Below, piece by piece: positions 11,486 through 23,578 of a DNA stretch of 64,000 bases. The notes beneath the pieces were generated by a model. The model saw only the letters and a list, made by a program, of their open reading frames with translations. It searched no databases and was not told where the DNA came from. Each line of letters begins with the position of its first letter. Position 1 is the first letter of the stretch. The DNA is taken from NCBI RefSeq assembly GCF_963583255.1, contig NC_084804.1, forward strand, positions 27,035,061 through 27,099,060, given 5' to 3'. The position numbers and the translations under genes are program-made. The stretch comes from Pyrus communis (lineage: Eukaryota > Streptophyta > Magnoliopsida > Rosales > Rosaceae).

Positions 11486-13188
11486 CTCTCGAATTCCGAT
11501 GAGGGATATGGAATTTGCCAAAAATAGTGGGTGGTGCTATTTGATTTAAAGACCCGAATCAAATGGCTTAAAATCAATCAATTTATATTCGTTATGTATT
11601 TGTTTACCAATATAATTGCAAACGCTATCCAAAACTTGACAAAGAAAAGCCGAATGCTTTAGTTTCCGGACTTAGTTCTACAATCCCATAGATTGTCTTT
11701 AATGGCTTGTAGATGTAACTAAGTAGTCTCATCCTCACAATCTTCCTATTGATAATGTATCATTGGAAGAATATGTTAGATAAGTCTAACATGAGAAGGA
11801 CAACACTTTTAATGTCATAATTCTTCAAATACAAATTGTTGTATGAAGAAATAAGAGTTGCTTTGAACAACCCTTAATCAACACAAACTTTAGTGCTTGT
11901 TTCTTTGTTACATAAACAAGGAACTTTTGAAGTAAGCACAAGGGCATGGACGCTTTATGTGCCATGATTCTTCACTTACAAATTGTTGTATGAAGAAATG
12001 AGAGTTGCCTTGAACAACTCTTGAAAGTTTGTAATTATGTTTAGAACATAATGGTTGGTTGACAAAAATAGTCCATCAACATGGACTTATGATGATTTTG
12101 AATCATTGAGTGTTGAAGTGTTAAACCACTTAACGAGACGGAAATTAGGCAAGGACTTCACCTTTGTGTCCCTATCCTAATGGTTCACTAAGTTTATTGT
12201 AAACTATATAGTGAACAATAACGACACACTCTCCAAATTGTTTGATGTGTATAACACAATTGAAATAAGTTTCAAGAGAGATAGTGGGAGTTTAGGGACC
12301 ATGACTATTGTAGTCAAAGGAGAAGTCAAATGAAGAAGGCAAAATAACTCCAAGGGAACAAACTTTCTTTATGAAAGGATGGACATTGGAAAGGGTATTT
12401 GCAAGAAATGTCTTGCAAGTGTCAAGAACACACCTTTCGAAGGTGTTGTAATATGTTTTTGAAATAGTTCAAAACAGTTGGTTCTTCTACTTGAATGCTT
12501 GATTCCGTATTAGTAACTATGTTTTACAATTGTTGTAAAAGTGTGCTAATAAAAAGTAGAAGATTAATGAGAGAAGAGAAAGTACTTCACATTCGGAAAG
12601 TGAATAAAATATAGATCTCTGCGAAAGCGGATTGTACTTACTTCCTCATATGAACTACCAAAGAAATTGGAAAATACTAAAGATTGTCTTTACATTCCAA
12701 TTTTAAGGAACTTAAATCCGTCACTATAGTAGAGATGGATAAATGTTTTGTTTGACAAAACATTGTTCTTTATTAATCAATAATTAGATTATTGTAATTT
12801 AATTGGTTGTCTCTATAGTGGAGATGATGTGGTAGTTTAACTGTTTAGAATACGATGATGCTTAAAACCCAAAAGGTTGCAAGGTAGTGACTAATCCCAA
12901 CTGAGTTGTGATACCTCTAAAACATAAGTTACGAGTTGGTCATAGATGGATGCTTTGGATCGTTAGATCCGGATCCAATACCTTCTTGTTAAAATTGTAT
13001 AGAGGCGAAATGTTCGAATCTTTATTCTTTTGGAAAGAAGAAAGAATCACAAAGTTGTTGAGGTTAATTCACTTAGATGTTAGTGGCACTTGTCCACAAC
13101 ATAACCAAGCCATTTATGAAATGAATTACAGAAGAGGTATCATCACTGATAACTAAGCTGATTGGCTCTAGTGCAAGTGGGAGATTGT
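11486..13188 (+). pseudogene. Internal remnant of the TGTTGG copia element
   Basis: This stretch has no long ORF. Decayed coding traces are readable: a zinc-knuckle-like block of gag near 12340-12440 (decoding close to ERMDIGKGICKKCLAS, with most Cys/His lost), and the GAG-pre-integrase to integrase junction at 12908-13156 (LRVGHRWMLW, then ITKLLRLIHLDVSGTC). A 40-bp word (TTGTTGTATGAAGAAATRAGAGTTGC) occurs at about 11836 and 11980. Integrase breaks off and sequence jumps straight to the polypurine tract, so reverse transcriptase and RNase H were deleted. Confidence 0.55.
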
Positions 13189-15184
13189 TGGAAATGTGCC
13201 CTAAAACCAATCATATGATGATACTTTACGGACATTTCACAAAGTTAAACTAATGTAGTTTAAATGTAAAGGGCAAAGATTATTGTTTGAGCCGTCTCAT
13301 ATAAATGTTATATGCTTAAACGATAAGTCCAAGGAATATGTGATTGGAAGAATGCGATCTAAAGAAGTTAGATTCATGAGACCATTCTTTCGTTGACACA
13401 TCCTAAACGTTCCTGATCATAGGATTGTCAATTGGGCATTGACAATCCGTTAAGATCAGTACGTGCTATGTCTTCTCTCAGGGAGAGTGACTAGTCTCGA
13501 GTCATTGGTGTGTGTGACATCAAGACAAGTACGTAGGTGCTCAATAGAGAATGAGTTCACTGAACACGATCAACGAAGAGTTCTCATATTCATGTAACAT
13601 GAGAACTCATGGTTGGGATAATGCAAATTAGTCTTTTGACCTGAGGCATCACAGTTGTCTTGTGGTTAGGTCCTTAATCTTTGATTATGTCAAAGTCACT
13701 CCATCAGGAGGGTGTCCACGGCATCGTTGGGGTTAAGCCACTTAGCCATGGAGGCAAGTGAATGCGCAACAAGGGATCTCTAACCTTCAAACTGTTTGAG
13801 GGAGAATACTCTATGATATGATTAAGAATCTTTGGCCAAAGTATGAATGAGATTTAGGAATGTGTTCCAAATCACATTCAAGGTAATCATATAAGCACAA
13901 GACTCACATTGGATAGTAGACATGAATAAACTATCAAACCAAACAATGTGGTCAAGAGTATTGTATTAGAGAAAGACCGTATTGCATTTGTAATCCTAAA
14001 ACTGAATAGGTTCTCCACCTCTTCTGATTAGATTGGGTAACCATGACATGCTGCTAGGCGTCAACCATGGTTTGTGGAAGCCCTAAAAGTGTATTATCAC
14101 TAACGGGAGAATTGAAAGTAAGTTTCAATTCACAATCGATTAGAAAGAGTTTTAATCGCCCACTACCTCGCTAAAAGGAACCTAATGGATCGTTCACCGA
14201 GTAAGGTAGAGTTTGAAGAAACAACGGAGATGAGTAAGAATAATTAAATGGTTTAATTATTTATCTAAGGCTAGGATTAATTAATATGTTAATTAATCAA
14301 ACGAATAAGTTCGTTAAAAACCTTGGGTTAGTTTTGGGCCGCAAGGCCCAATGGGATTTGAATGTCAAGCCCATTAACTCAAGTTGTATGACAACTTGAA
14401 TAAACAAAGGGCTTGAAAGCCCAATAAACCCTATAGGCCGCCCATGTTAGAAGAATAGGGCTTTTGGTCCATTAGGTCACTTATTTGAAGGGACTATATA
14501 AAGGACTTTATAGCCTAAAATTCATTAAGGGTTGTTTTTGGGGAAAGGATGAGAACACAAGCTCTCCTTTCTCTCTAAAATTTCGGCCACCTTGGAGGGA
14601 TCATCTAGCAATCAAACTCCTCCAAGGTCACTCATTTCTTCTTCATTATGCCTTGGTGATGAATCATTAGAGGTTCTCAATTTTGGGAACTTTGGAGAAA
14701 CCTTTTTCATCCATCCAAATCCATAGATCTAAGATGCAAGGAATGAAGGCCCTCTCTTTGGGTGATTAGCCTTTGTTTAAATACAAAGAGGAATCTACAA
14801 AGGTATATATTTCAACTCACTTTGTTTTGAGTTGATTATTGGTTCACCATTTTACTAGGCTTTGAACATTCATGGGTAATGTTTTGTTTTTAAGTGCATG
14901 CTAGCATGATTCCGCCTTTAATTTGTTAATTGCATGCTAATGATGTTGCTTAAATGAACATGTCATCTTCCAAAATAATCCTTCAATTACATCCTTAATA
15001 TTAGATTCGATGTTATTCAATTCAATTTTTCATCAATTTAAGTCACGTGACTTGATGTGATACACTTTAGAGAGTAGATTGATAGTTTTTCATAATTTAT
15101 GGACTTATTTTCTTTCTAGAAATAGTGTATGGAGTTAACTTTGAAGGGTAAATTAGACGTTAGATTCACAACATAATTCAACAA
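13189..15184 (+). repeat. 3' LTR of the TGTTGG copia element
   Basis: It starts TGTTGGAAATGTGCCC directly after the purine tract. A good TATA box, CTATATAAAG, lies at 14494-14503, with a CT-rich leader after it, so the transcript would start near 14530. The right boundary is tentative (15184). The 61-codon ORF over the TATA region is not a gene. Nothing else is seen between here and 15381. Confidence 0.55.
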
Positions 15185-15381
15185 TAAGGGTTTGTAGGCA
15201 AGAAAATAGGGGCAATATCCTCTAAAATGGAGGGTCATGTTACTTAAGTTGATGAAAAATTGGATAAAATAGCTTTGAGTATAATTTTAGGGTTGATATT
15301 AATAGTTGTAATGAGTTTAGGGATTTATTTTTCCGAAAAATAATTCAGAGACCTCATTTTCACTTGTAACAATTCACTTAT

Positions 15382-15652
15382 TGTTGCAATTCTATTAGAT
15401 TAAGAATGTGATTGTGTAAATCCTAGTGTATCTAGGGATATCCTAGAATATTCCCTAGGGGTAGATATTATCCTATTAGAGTTGTAATCCTATTAGGGTA
15501 AGGATTTAACTTTCCCTACTACTACAAATAAAGGCACAATGGGATGGAATAGAATACACCTCACAATTACACATATCTCTCTTTCTCTCTACTATTGTCG
15601 CACCCTCTCTCTCTCTGTCCTTTATATGATTAAATAAATTATGCCTACAATA
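15382..15652 (+). repeat. 5' LTR of the old copia element
   Basis: It starts TGTTGCAATTC and ends GCCTACAATA; the 3' copy ends ACAACA. It contains a TATA-like ACAAATAAAGGC near 15525 and CT microsatellite runs after it. It is followed by TTATCAGCGCGCTCTTGAC, the usual primer-site region of this type of plant copia element. Confidence 0.85.
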
Positions 15653-18333
15653 CGTTATCAGCGCGCTCTTGACGCTGTGTTAAAGAGAGTTTGATCTTCA
15701 ATCAGGGGAGTATTATATTTTAATCGTTCTTTTTTACGATTAATTTATTATTTTATTGAATTGATTTACTTGCTATTGATTCAATTTATTTTTTCTTTGT
15801 TAACTGTGATACAATGCATTGGAGATGCAATTCCAGCTTTCAGAGAAGGATCTTCTACAAATTCAAAGGCTCAGTTGTTTTCTGCCAATCAAGTTCTTTT
15901 AAAATAAATTAAGATATTTGAAAAAATCTTGACGCATGAAAACATTCCCTATGATACATGAACCCCCTAAATTTATATTTTCCTTCCAATTATACATATA
16001 TATATTGTATGTGTTCATATATTTTGTCAATATATATACTTGTTCATGCAATACGCAATTATGCTATGTGGAATTTGTGAGTCAAAGTATCGAAATTAAT
16101 TTAGAAGCAATTAGGGTTTTAACCCCTAGAATTTGAAGAAAAAAAAAAATTTATGGGATTTTTTTGCTGTCGAGCTGCGGCTCTATGCTGCGGCGCCACT
16201 GGCACCGAGCTGAGTTGGCTGGCCTGCAGCCACACCACCGCCTTGGGATGACATCGTTTGACATCATGGACCTCTATAGCCCTTTGGGCTTTACTGCACG
16301 CACTGGACAGCCTAGTTTGGGTTTATAAAACAGGTCTGCAGCCCTAGCCCACTCTAGCACAACCCAAAGGTCTGCTGAGCTTATCCCTAAGCCCTAGGCC
16401 CATCACTAGTATGCCTGAAGCCTGTTGGTCTCATCCTCTTGCCCCGACCCGCCTGCAACAGCTTCCATGGCTGCTGGACTCACCATGTCATGGCCCAACC
16501 ACAAAGCCAGCTTTGACTGGGCTTTGTAGCGCCTCAACCTAAGCCTGTGAATACTGGGCTTGCCTAGAAATGGCCTGTGGACTGCAGCCATGATTGGGCT
16601 ATTCCGCAGCCAACCTGAGGCTTACTAAGCCCTTTTAGGGCCTTGCCCTGCACGTGGCAACTGTAGCCCATCAAGATTGGGCTATAATTTTTTGAACCCA
16701 ATGTTATTTTTTGGCATTCCCGCTAATATTATTATTATTTTTTGCTTCTACGATCAAACCTGAATGGTTACGATCTATATAATTAATTAAAGTGACCACC
16801 AATCCATTAATCTGACAATTAATCCAAAATTATTGGCCTGAAATCCACTTGTTGGCAATTAACAATTCAATAAATTATTTCTTTTCTTTGAACCGTTGAC
16901 TCCCTTTCGTATTCCCGAAGCACTCACACTTGAGTTCCTGAAGCAACCCAAATCCACTACGCTTAGTTGTATATTGTATTTTGTGTTCTTACAGGTATCT
17001 CCCTTTAAGAATCAGAAATTCATAACTAAACTAGAACTTGTAGTTTCGAATTTAGTGCCTTTGAAACCTGAAGTTTTCATAAAACAATACACTCATGAAA
17101 ATCCAACGTTTTTCATGTAAATCATGCCTTAAAACCTGAATGTTCTTACTTTGATGCTTATGGATATCTTATTTCCATAGCACCAATCACAATCTTGTTC
17201 CCTCCACAATGGATTGTCCAACCATAACAAGTTCGATTTCCCTTATTTGGACATTTCTAATAGAAACCACTTTATGTGGGTACAAAATGTGAATCTCCAC
17301 TTGACTATTAAGAAGCTGAGTTATCATGGAAGAGCTGAATAAGCCTTTGCCATGATCTTCACTCAAAGACATATCCCCAAAGCATTACAAATGGAAATAC
17401 CTCCCAAACGAGGATTCCATGGCTCTTTGGCTCGCTTCTATGACCTGTTTAATCATGAACAATATTGCCTGAAGCATACCATGATTACATCCATGAATGA
17501 GTATGATTTTGAAGTTTATAAATCTGATCAAATTTTGACTGGAGAATACTATTCTCGTCATTTCTTTTTTCTAACTCGTTCTCGAAGCAACAGTGTAGAG
17601 AACAGAAGTTTACCAAAGTCTCAGATCTAATTACTACCGTAAATGTGAGACAAAGGTATAGACCTGGCTTCGGCTAGAGTCTACCTAACGGTATAGAGCC
17701 AGCTCATCTCCTCATTTCTGTCGATTTAACTGCGTTTCCTCGGATCTCATTTTATAAGCTCCGCTGGAGTCTACCAAATGGCTCTACCCAGTTTGGTCAA
17801 AGCCTACAAAATGGTGGTGCCTTGCTTCGGCAGGGATGAACCAAAGGGCATACTTTGCTTTGGCAGAGGCCTACCAAACAGACCCCTCCAGCTTTGGCTA
17901 GAGCCTACCGCACCTAAGTCTTGGTCTATCTCTCTCACAATCCAATTTCGAGTTTGTTTTTACAACATATGGTAGAATTAGGGCCTGCCAAGGTGTGGCA
18001 TTATGCCCAAAGCGTGATCCTTGGCACCTAAGACTTAAAACTTCAAGAATAAGGGATAATATTTCCAAACTTTAACCCTGCAGATCTACTTCTATTTCGA
18101 TGGAATATGTCATTGGTTATGCATCTGTTCGTGCCCCTTTCAATGTTGATAAGGAGTACCATTATCGTAGTTAATATGTGAGACTAATTTTGCTGCACCA
18201 AACATCGTTGGAAGAGCAGGATTTTGACATAGATGGCCTTGTTGGCCGAATCTCCTAAGTAAACCATTTGCTTTGTGAACATTTTTTTATGTTCTTGGAT
18301 TCACATTTGGTGTTCGTTTTAGTTATGAATAAT
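15653..18333 (+). pseudogene. Gag region of the old copia element
   Basis: After the primer-site region there is about 1.5 kb without recognisable coding sequence, including a GC-rich stretch at 16160-16680. From about 17180 to 17630 a decayed gag (UBN2/Retrotran_gag type) can be read: YKM and STWLL motifs near 17290, then a readable frame at 17352-17630 with RHIPKALQMEIPP, HGSLARFYDLFNHEQ and NEYDFEVYKSDQILTGEYY. This corresponds to the conserved gag block that precedes the zinc knuckle. Degenerate repeats decoding as GLPN / KAYK-like units follow at 17650-17930. Many stops and frame changes are present; it is non-functional. Confidence 0.6.
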
Positions 18334-20164
18334 TGATGTGATATGAATTAACACACAAACTTAAACCCTTTTTATGTAGTTGTAGTATGAATAAGTAGGG
18401 ATTGTTATAGGCCGGGGATTAGAAGTGATGCTAATCTCTCAATTTTAAACTCTAAAACACTAAACTAGATTCTAATGACTCAAAACAAACTAGAATGACT
18501 CAAAACAGCACAAAACAAGCAAATTGACTCAAAACAGAAAATAAAGGTGATTTTGGATGAATTTTGATTTAACTTGACTCAAAATACCAAAAGAAACAAA
18601 TTAAAATAGATTCTAAACTAAGTAAACACGAAATATTAAAGGGGGGATTGGTTTTGATGAATTTAAAGTAAAAGCAAACTAATTTAAAGAACAACTTTGG
18701 GCGAAATTTTGGTGTTTTAATGGGTGAATGGCTAGCTAGAGGGTCCTTCTCCACACATGACACAAATGCATACAAATCGATTTCCAATTATTATTCCAAC
18801 AAACCATGAATGACAATGCCCTAAGTTAATTGTGAACTACACAAATTAACCATCAGATTTCCTTAATTTCATTGAATTGGACTCGGTGACGCAATCAAAT
18901 TAGTCTTATCAAGTTCCCTATATGAACAACATGATAGAGATACGTATCAAAGATCATTAAGTTCTATGGAAATCATAAGCATTGACATGGTATTCGTAAC
19001 TATTTACTTAACTCGATCGTGACTAGCGACCTCCACTACTTGCAAATATAAGTTCATAACGATTAGGTGAAAATCCCTTATATTTTAGCATCAAATTCAT
19101 GCATGCAAACTAAGTATGCATCCTTAATCAGCATACAAGAATAAGTTATCAATCAAGCAGTTAAGCAAATCACATTCATGTTTTATGAAACAATAATTGG
19201 ATGAAATCAATTCATATCACATATATGTTCATGGCTTTGAATCCTCCTCTAGCCAAAACGAGTTTAACTCTTCATGTTCACAATTAAACAAGTACAATTA
19301 AATTTAAACATTGAAAACAAAAGATTGAATACACCTAAGAACGTTCCAACTATCCAAACTTGAATGGCAGGCACGGCTCCAAGGGTCTCCTCTCCTTTCT
19401 CCTTGTAAGGCTGCAGCACAAGAGTGCTTCTGTGTATGAAATTGGGTTATGGTGTTTGGTGGATGGGGTGGTGCGAAATTATGGTGAGATAGGGATGAAT
19501 GGTTCTCCTTTTTGTGCGGCAAAAAGCATGAAAATAAAGGGAAAAGGCAATGCATTAATTAATTAATTTTGGGAAAGATTTGCTCACCAAATCCTCAAGG
19601 AAAAAGGGTAAATAAATGTCAGAATCCAAGAGGAAAAGGGAAAGAGATATGCGGCAGGACCTAGAGGGAAAGGGAAATGCCTTGCACGGCAAGGGAAGGG
19701 GTTTTCTAGAAGAAATAGGTGCGGCTCCCTTTAGGAATGGGATTAGGCCTTCTAGAATCATTTATTTAAATGATCTAATATAATTAGGGATCCTCCTTGT
19801 AGCTGGAACCTAGGTAGTGAAAGATTAGGATTGGCTAAGACAAAATAAGGTAGTTTGGCTCATGTTTCCTTCTTTCTTTGTTGAGCTCCAAATCTTCTTT
19901 GCCTTGAATTAATTCTTCCATCTTATTAGCATATTCTTAGCCCTTCTTGAACTTCAAATTCGTCCATCCACCTTGCTCCATGCATGTGTTATCCATTCCA
20001 AGCCCAAAACTGCTCTAAAATGCTCCAAATTGCCTTTTCTTGCCACTTTAGCCAATTGAACCTACAAACACACGAAAATAGCCTAAATCACTATAATAAA
20101 TAGAAACTAACTCACTACATGCAAAGAAATAAGCTAACAAAGTCGCATAAATATGATCCTGTCA
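18334..20164 (-). mobile_element. Solo Athila-type LTR, minus strand, TSD ATAAT
   Basis: In plus coordinates it runs from TGATGTGATATG to ATATGATCCTGTCA, which is the reverse complement of the TGA-GGATCATATTTATG start of this LTR family. The flanks are ATAAT at 18329-18333 and 20165-20169. Its sequence is closest to the 1863-3766 LTR. It sits inside the old copia element between gag and integrase. Confidence 0.9.
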
Positions 20165-21051
20165 ATAATCTTATTGACATTGTCCTCGAATATGAGTTAA
20201 TTGAATCATGTTTCTTGTATGCATGTGACTGAATTCAATTAAAACACATGATTAGGTATGAATGTGGGAAAGTTAGTTGTCTAGATGAATGCGATACTAT
20301 GCACACTAACTTTATACCTAAATCACATCTTTACCAACGACTTCAGGTCTATCAAACTTGATTAAGAGCATTGGCACACTCCTTGTTGTACGAATGATAC
20401 TACGTTACCATTTAAGATACCTTAAATTCTCTCCATTCCAGAAGAACGTCGTTGAGTCTTAAGGATATTCGAGATGACAATAATCATGAATGAAGCCACT
20501 AATGGAAAATAGAGTGGAATATCTTTGCACCACCTCCATTGGGAAATTTGATTACAAGCACACTTTGCCAAGCCTACTCATTTGGGAAATTTGATTTCTA
20601 TATCATCCCTAGCAAAGATACGAAACAACCCTTTTTCATAATGGATTCAAGGGAATATATGTGGACTAATCTTACCAAAATTCGGACCATATAAATACTT
20701 ATGGCTTTAGTTGATGAATCAACAAACTGGTTACATGTTCGTGCATACACATTGCTGCTAAACCTCCTAGCCGATTTTAAGGGTTCACCACCCTACTTAT
20801 CCTATAAAATCTAGAAGACTGGATAATGCCAGAGAGTTAATATCGATGGTTTTCGATAAGTATTGCATGTCTTTTGGGTTTATAATTGGACATCGAATTC
20901 CTATCTTCACCCCAAATAGCCTCGCATAGTGATCATAAAGTGTAATTTAAATGATTGCCCGGATCTTAGTGAACATACCAAGCTTTCAGTTTCTGCCTAG
21001 GGCTATGCAATCTTGTATGCAGCTATGTTGGTCCACCTTGAGGCCCATTGC
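20165..21051 (+). pseudogene. Integrase core of the old copia element
   Basis: Copia integrase cuts target DNA and joins element ends. Decayed blocks appear in order: a block with SIRDDNNHEx near 20470, MALVDESTNWLHVRAYTLL (20700-20760; corresponds to the Asp-containing strand of the core), a block around 20820-20880 corresponding to the DNAGEF motif (very degraded), and LSVSAxGYAILYAAMLVHLEA (20985-21045). All have stops or frame changes between them. The frame resumes at 46260 after the Athila insertion, where the next integrase residues follow. Confidence 0.65.
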
Positions 21052-23366
21052 TGATAGGAGCATATTTATGCGACTTAGTTTGCTTGTTTCCATGCATTTA
21101 TGTTATTAATTCTTAGTTATTTTAGTTCTTTAAGCTTCTTTTGTGTGTTTTTAGGTTCATGAGACGTATTTGGTGAAAGGATGCATTTTGGAGTTTTTTG
21201 GAGCACTTTTGGGCACAAATTGGATAGCTTATGCTTGGAGCAAAAGGAATGGACGAAATTGAAGAGTTGATGTCGCAAGGATTCCTACTACGACGAGGAT
21301 TCCAATTATGAGAAGGTTTCCAAATTGAAGGAGGTTTCCCACTCACATGAGGATTCCTAGTTGGACGAGGATTCCTAATCACACAAGGATTCCTACTTGA
21401 AGTAAGAAAGTTAAGCCAAAGTTTCCTATTTTGGTTGACCTTTCCTAAATCAAGAACGCTCTAAGTTTTAGCACTTAAGATGGCTCTCGAGCACCCTTGG
21501 ACAACAAACAAAGGTTCTTTGCAACTTTCCCTTCCTTGCCGTGCAAGGAAGGTTGTTTCCCTTTCTTTGTGTAAACTTCCCTATTTTTCATATGTGCTAG
21601 GACCTTTCCCTTATTCTAATACCTCTTGCTTTGTGCCTTACCTTTCCCTAAGCTTTGTGCCGCACCCTTCCCTTGTGTTTCCTGATTTCAATTTCTTATT
21701 TCCTAGTTTAATTCACTTTCCAAGTTCTAAAATTTTCCCTAAAGTCCTAATTTCTGATTTCTTGAAAGGAATTGACTTTTCCTTCCTTCTTTTGCACCAA
21801 TTTCGTTTCTTACCTTAAATTCCCTTTCCTTGCTGTGCAAGAGGTTTAATTTCTGATTCCTTGCAAGGCAAGGACATTCCTTACTTGTTTTAAATTCGTG
21901 CATCCCCCTTTTCTGATTTTATTTGGACTTTATTCACTTACCTTTTCTATTTAGACTAGGAAATCTGAATCATAACTCAATTAGGTATGTTATTAACTTC
22001 CCAAAACACATATAATCAGCCCTTGGCCGAACCCAATAGGGGATTGACCACCAAAACTCATCCATTCACTCCTACACACATCCATTCATCCCAAAACATC
22101 ATCAAAACAACCCAGAAACACAGCCAGCCGCTCCACCTTCTTCCACCACCTTCCAACCATCAAACACTCATCCACACTCAACCTACATCCCTTGCCGTGC
22201 CTCTAAACACCCCAAAATCCATTCTACATCATCAAAACAACCCAGAAACCATCACAACCCAATTTGCCGCAAGCAAGGGAAAGGAGATAGATTCACTCAA
22301 TTGTTTGGCTCTTCATTCTGAGTTGTTGAACAATTTTAAGTGTATTCTATCTTATATTTCAATGTCTAATTCATGTAATCTTTGTTTTGCTTTGAGAATG
22401 ATTGGCTAAATTCGTTTTGGCTAAGGGTGTATTCGAAACCATGATTATATATGTGAAATAAGTTGATTACTTCCAGTTATCGTTGCATAAGTCATGAATA
22501 CAATTTGCTTAACCGTTTAATTTAGAACTTATTCTTGTATGTTGATTGAGAATGCATGCTTAATTTGCATGCTTGAATCTGGTGCTAGGGTATAAGTTTG
22601 TTTCACCTAATCGTTAGGAATTTATATTCGCAAGTAGTGAAGGTCGCTAGTCACGATCGTGTTGAGTAGATTCCTGGCTGGAGTATCATGCTTTTCATAG
22701 TTACAAATGCCTTGTCGATGCTTATGATTTCCAAAGAACGTAATGATTCTAACTTGTGTCTTTATCATGCTGTTCATATAGAGAACTTGTTAGGAATAAT
22801 TTGGTTGCGATGGATATTCATCCAATTCAATGATTCTAGGGAAATCTGAAGGTTAATTTAAGCGGACCTAATTAACTAGGAGTGTCGAGGTTCATAACTT
22901 ATTGAATTGATAACTGGAAATTTACGTTGCATATATTTCATGTATGGAGAAGAACCCCTTAGCTATTCCATCATCCATTGGTTCATCACAATTTGTCTTA
23001 CAATCTGTTTTCTCAATCTGTCCATTTAATTTAATTTCATCTTTTGTTAAGTCTTAGTCTTTATAATTTGTCTTATTTGGTGTTTTTAAGTATTTTGAGT
23101 CATAAGCACTTTCAAATTCGTCCAAATCAAGTTTTAGTGGCTGTTTGAGTCAACTTGGTTGTTTTAGGCAGTTTTGAGTGTATCAAATCTGTTTTGAGTC
23201 ATAGTAGTCTAATTAGAGTCTTTAAGTTTAGTTTTTGTGTTTTTAAGTCAATTTATGTTAGATTAGCACCCCTAGTTAATCCCTGATTAGAACGATCCCT
23301 ACTTACATCATTACTACAATTGTCACAAATAGGGTTTAATTTGTGTGTCACATTCGTAATGCATCA
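21052..23366 (+). repeat. 5' LTR of outer Athila
   Basis: It starts TGATAGGAGCATATTTATG and ends GTAATGCATCA. It contains a block of CATGAGGATTCCTA-like repeats (21270-21400: about seven GAGGATTCC or AAGGATTCC units) that has no counterpart in the 4972 or 7371 LTRs. The 112-codon ORF at 21480-21818 recurs in the 3' LTR but is LTR sequence and shows no known domain. Confidence 0.9.
21270..21400. repeat. Short GAGGATTCC repeat array in the LTR
   Basis: Units such as AAGGATTCCTACT, GAGGATTCCAAT, GAGGATTCCTAGT and GAGGATTCCTAAT recur about every 17-25 bp. The same array is at about 44110-44240 in the 3' LTR. Confidence 0.6.
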
Positions 23367-23371
23367 AATTT

Positions 23372-23388
23372 TGGCGCCGTTGCCGGGG
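23372..23388 (+). other. Primer binding site, tRNA-Asp
   Basis: TGGCGCCGTTGCCGGGG lies 5 bp after the 5' LTR of the outer Athila and is complementary to the tRNA-Asp(GTC) 3' end. Confidence 0.85.
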
Positions 23389-23578
23389 ATTAGCAAAGGC
23401 TCTAATCCCTTGTCTTGAGTCTTGTTTAAATTGTTTAGTTTATGTTTTGTTTTAAATTTTGCACCGCGTGTGTGTGTTTTGTTTTTGTGCCATGCATAGG
23501 CACCTTATTTTCTTACTTGTGCCGAGTCTATTAAGTTGGTTACTTATCTTGTTTGCTCTTGTGTGCAGGTACTAGTTT

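Larger units (their letters stand above)
7242..15184 (+). mobile_element. Decayed Ty1/copia element with TGTTGG LTRs, interrupted by an Athila fragment
   Basis: The left LTR begins TGTTGGAAATGTGCCC at 7242 and is cut at 7370 by the Athila element. The same sequence restarts as the right LTR at 13189, preceded by a purine tract (GTGGGAGA). The first 128 bp of both LTRs agree almost perfectly. Internal DNA (about 11490-13188) holds remnants of gag and integrase only; reverse transcriptase is missing. The right end is uncertain: ATTCAACA ending at 15184 would pair with the TGTTG start, but no target duplication is seen. Confidence 0.65.

Noticed and set aside
21480..21818. A 112-codon frame found twice (also 44321-44659)
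   Set aside because: Its recurrence is explained by the two LTRs of the outer Athila; no start context, domain or signal of coding constraint is seen.
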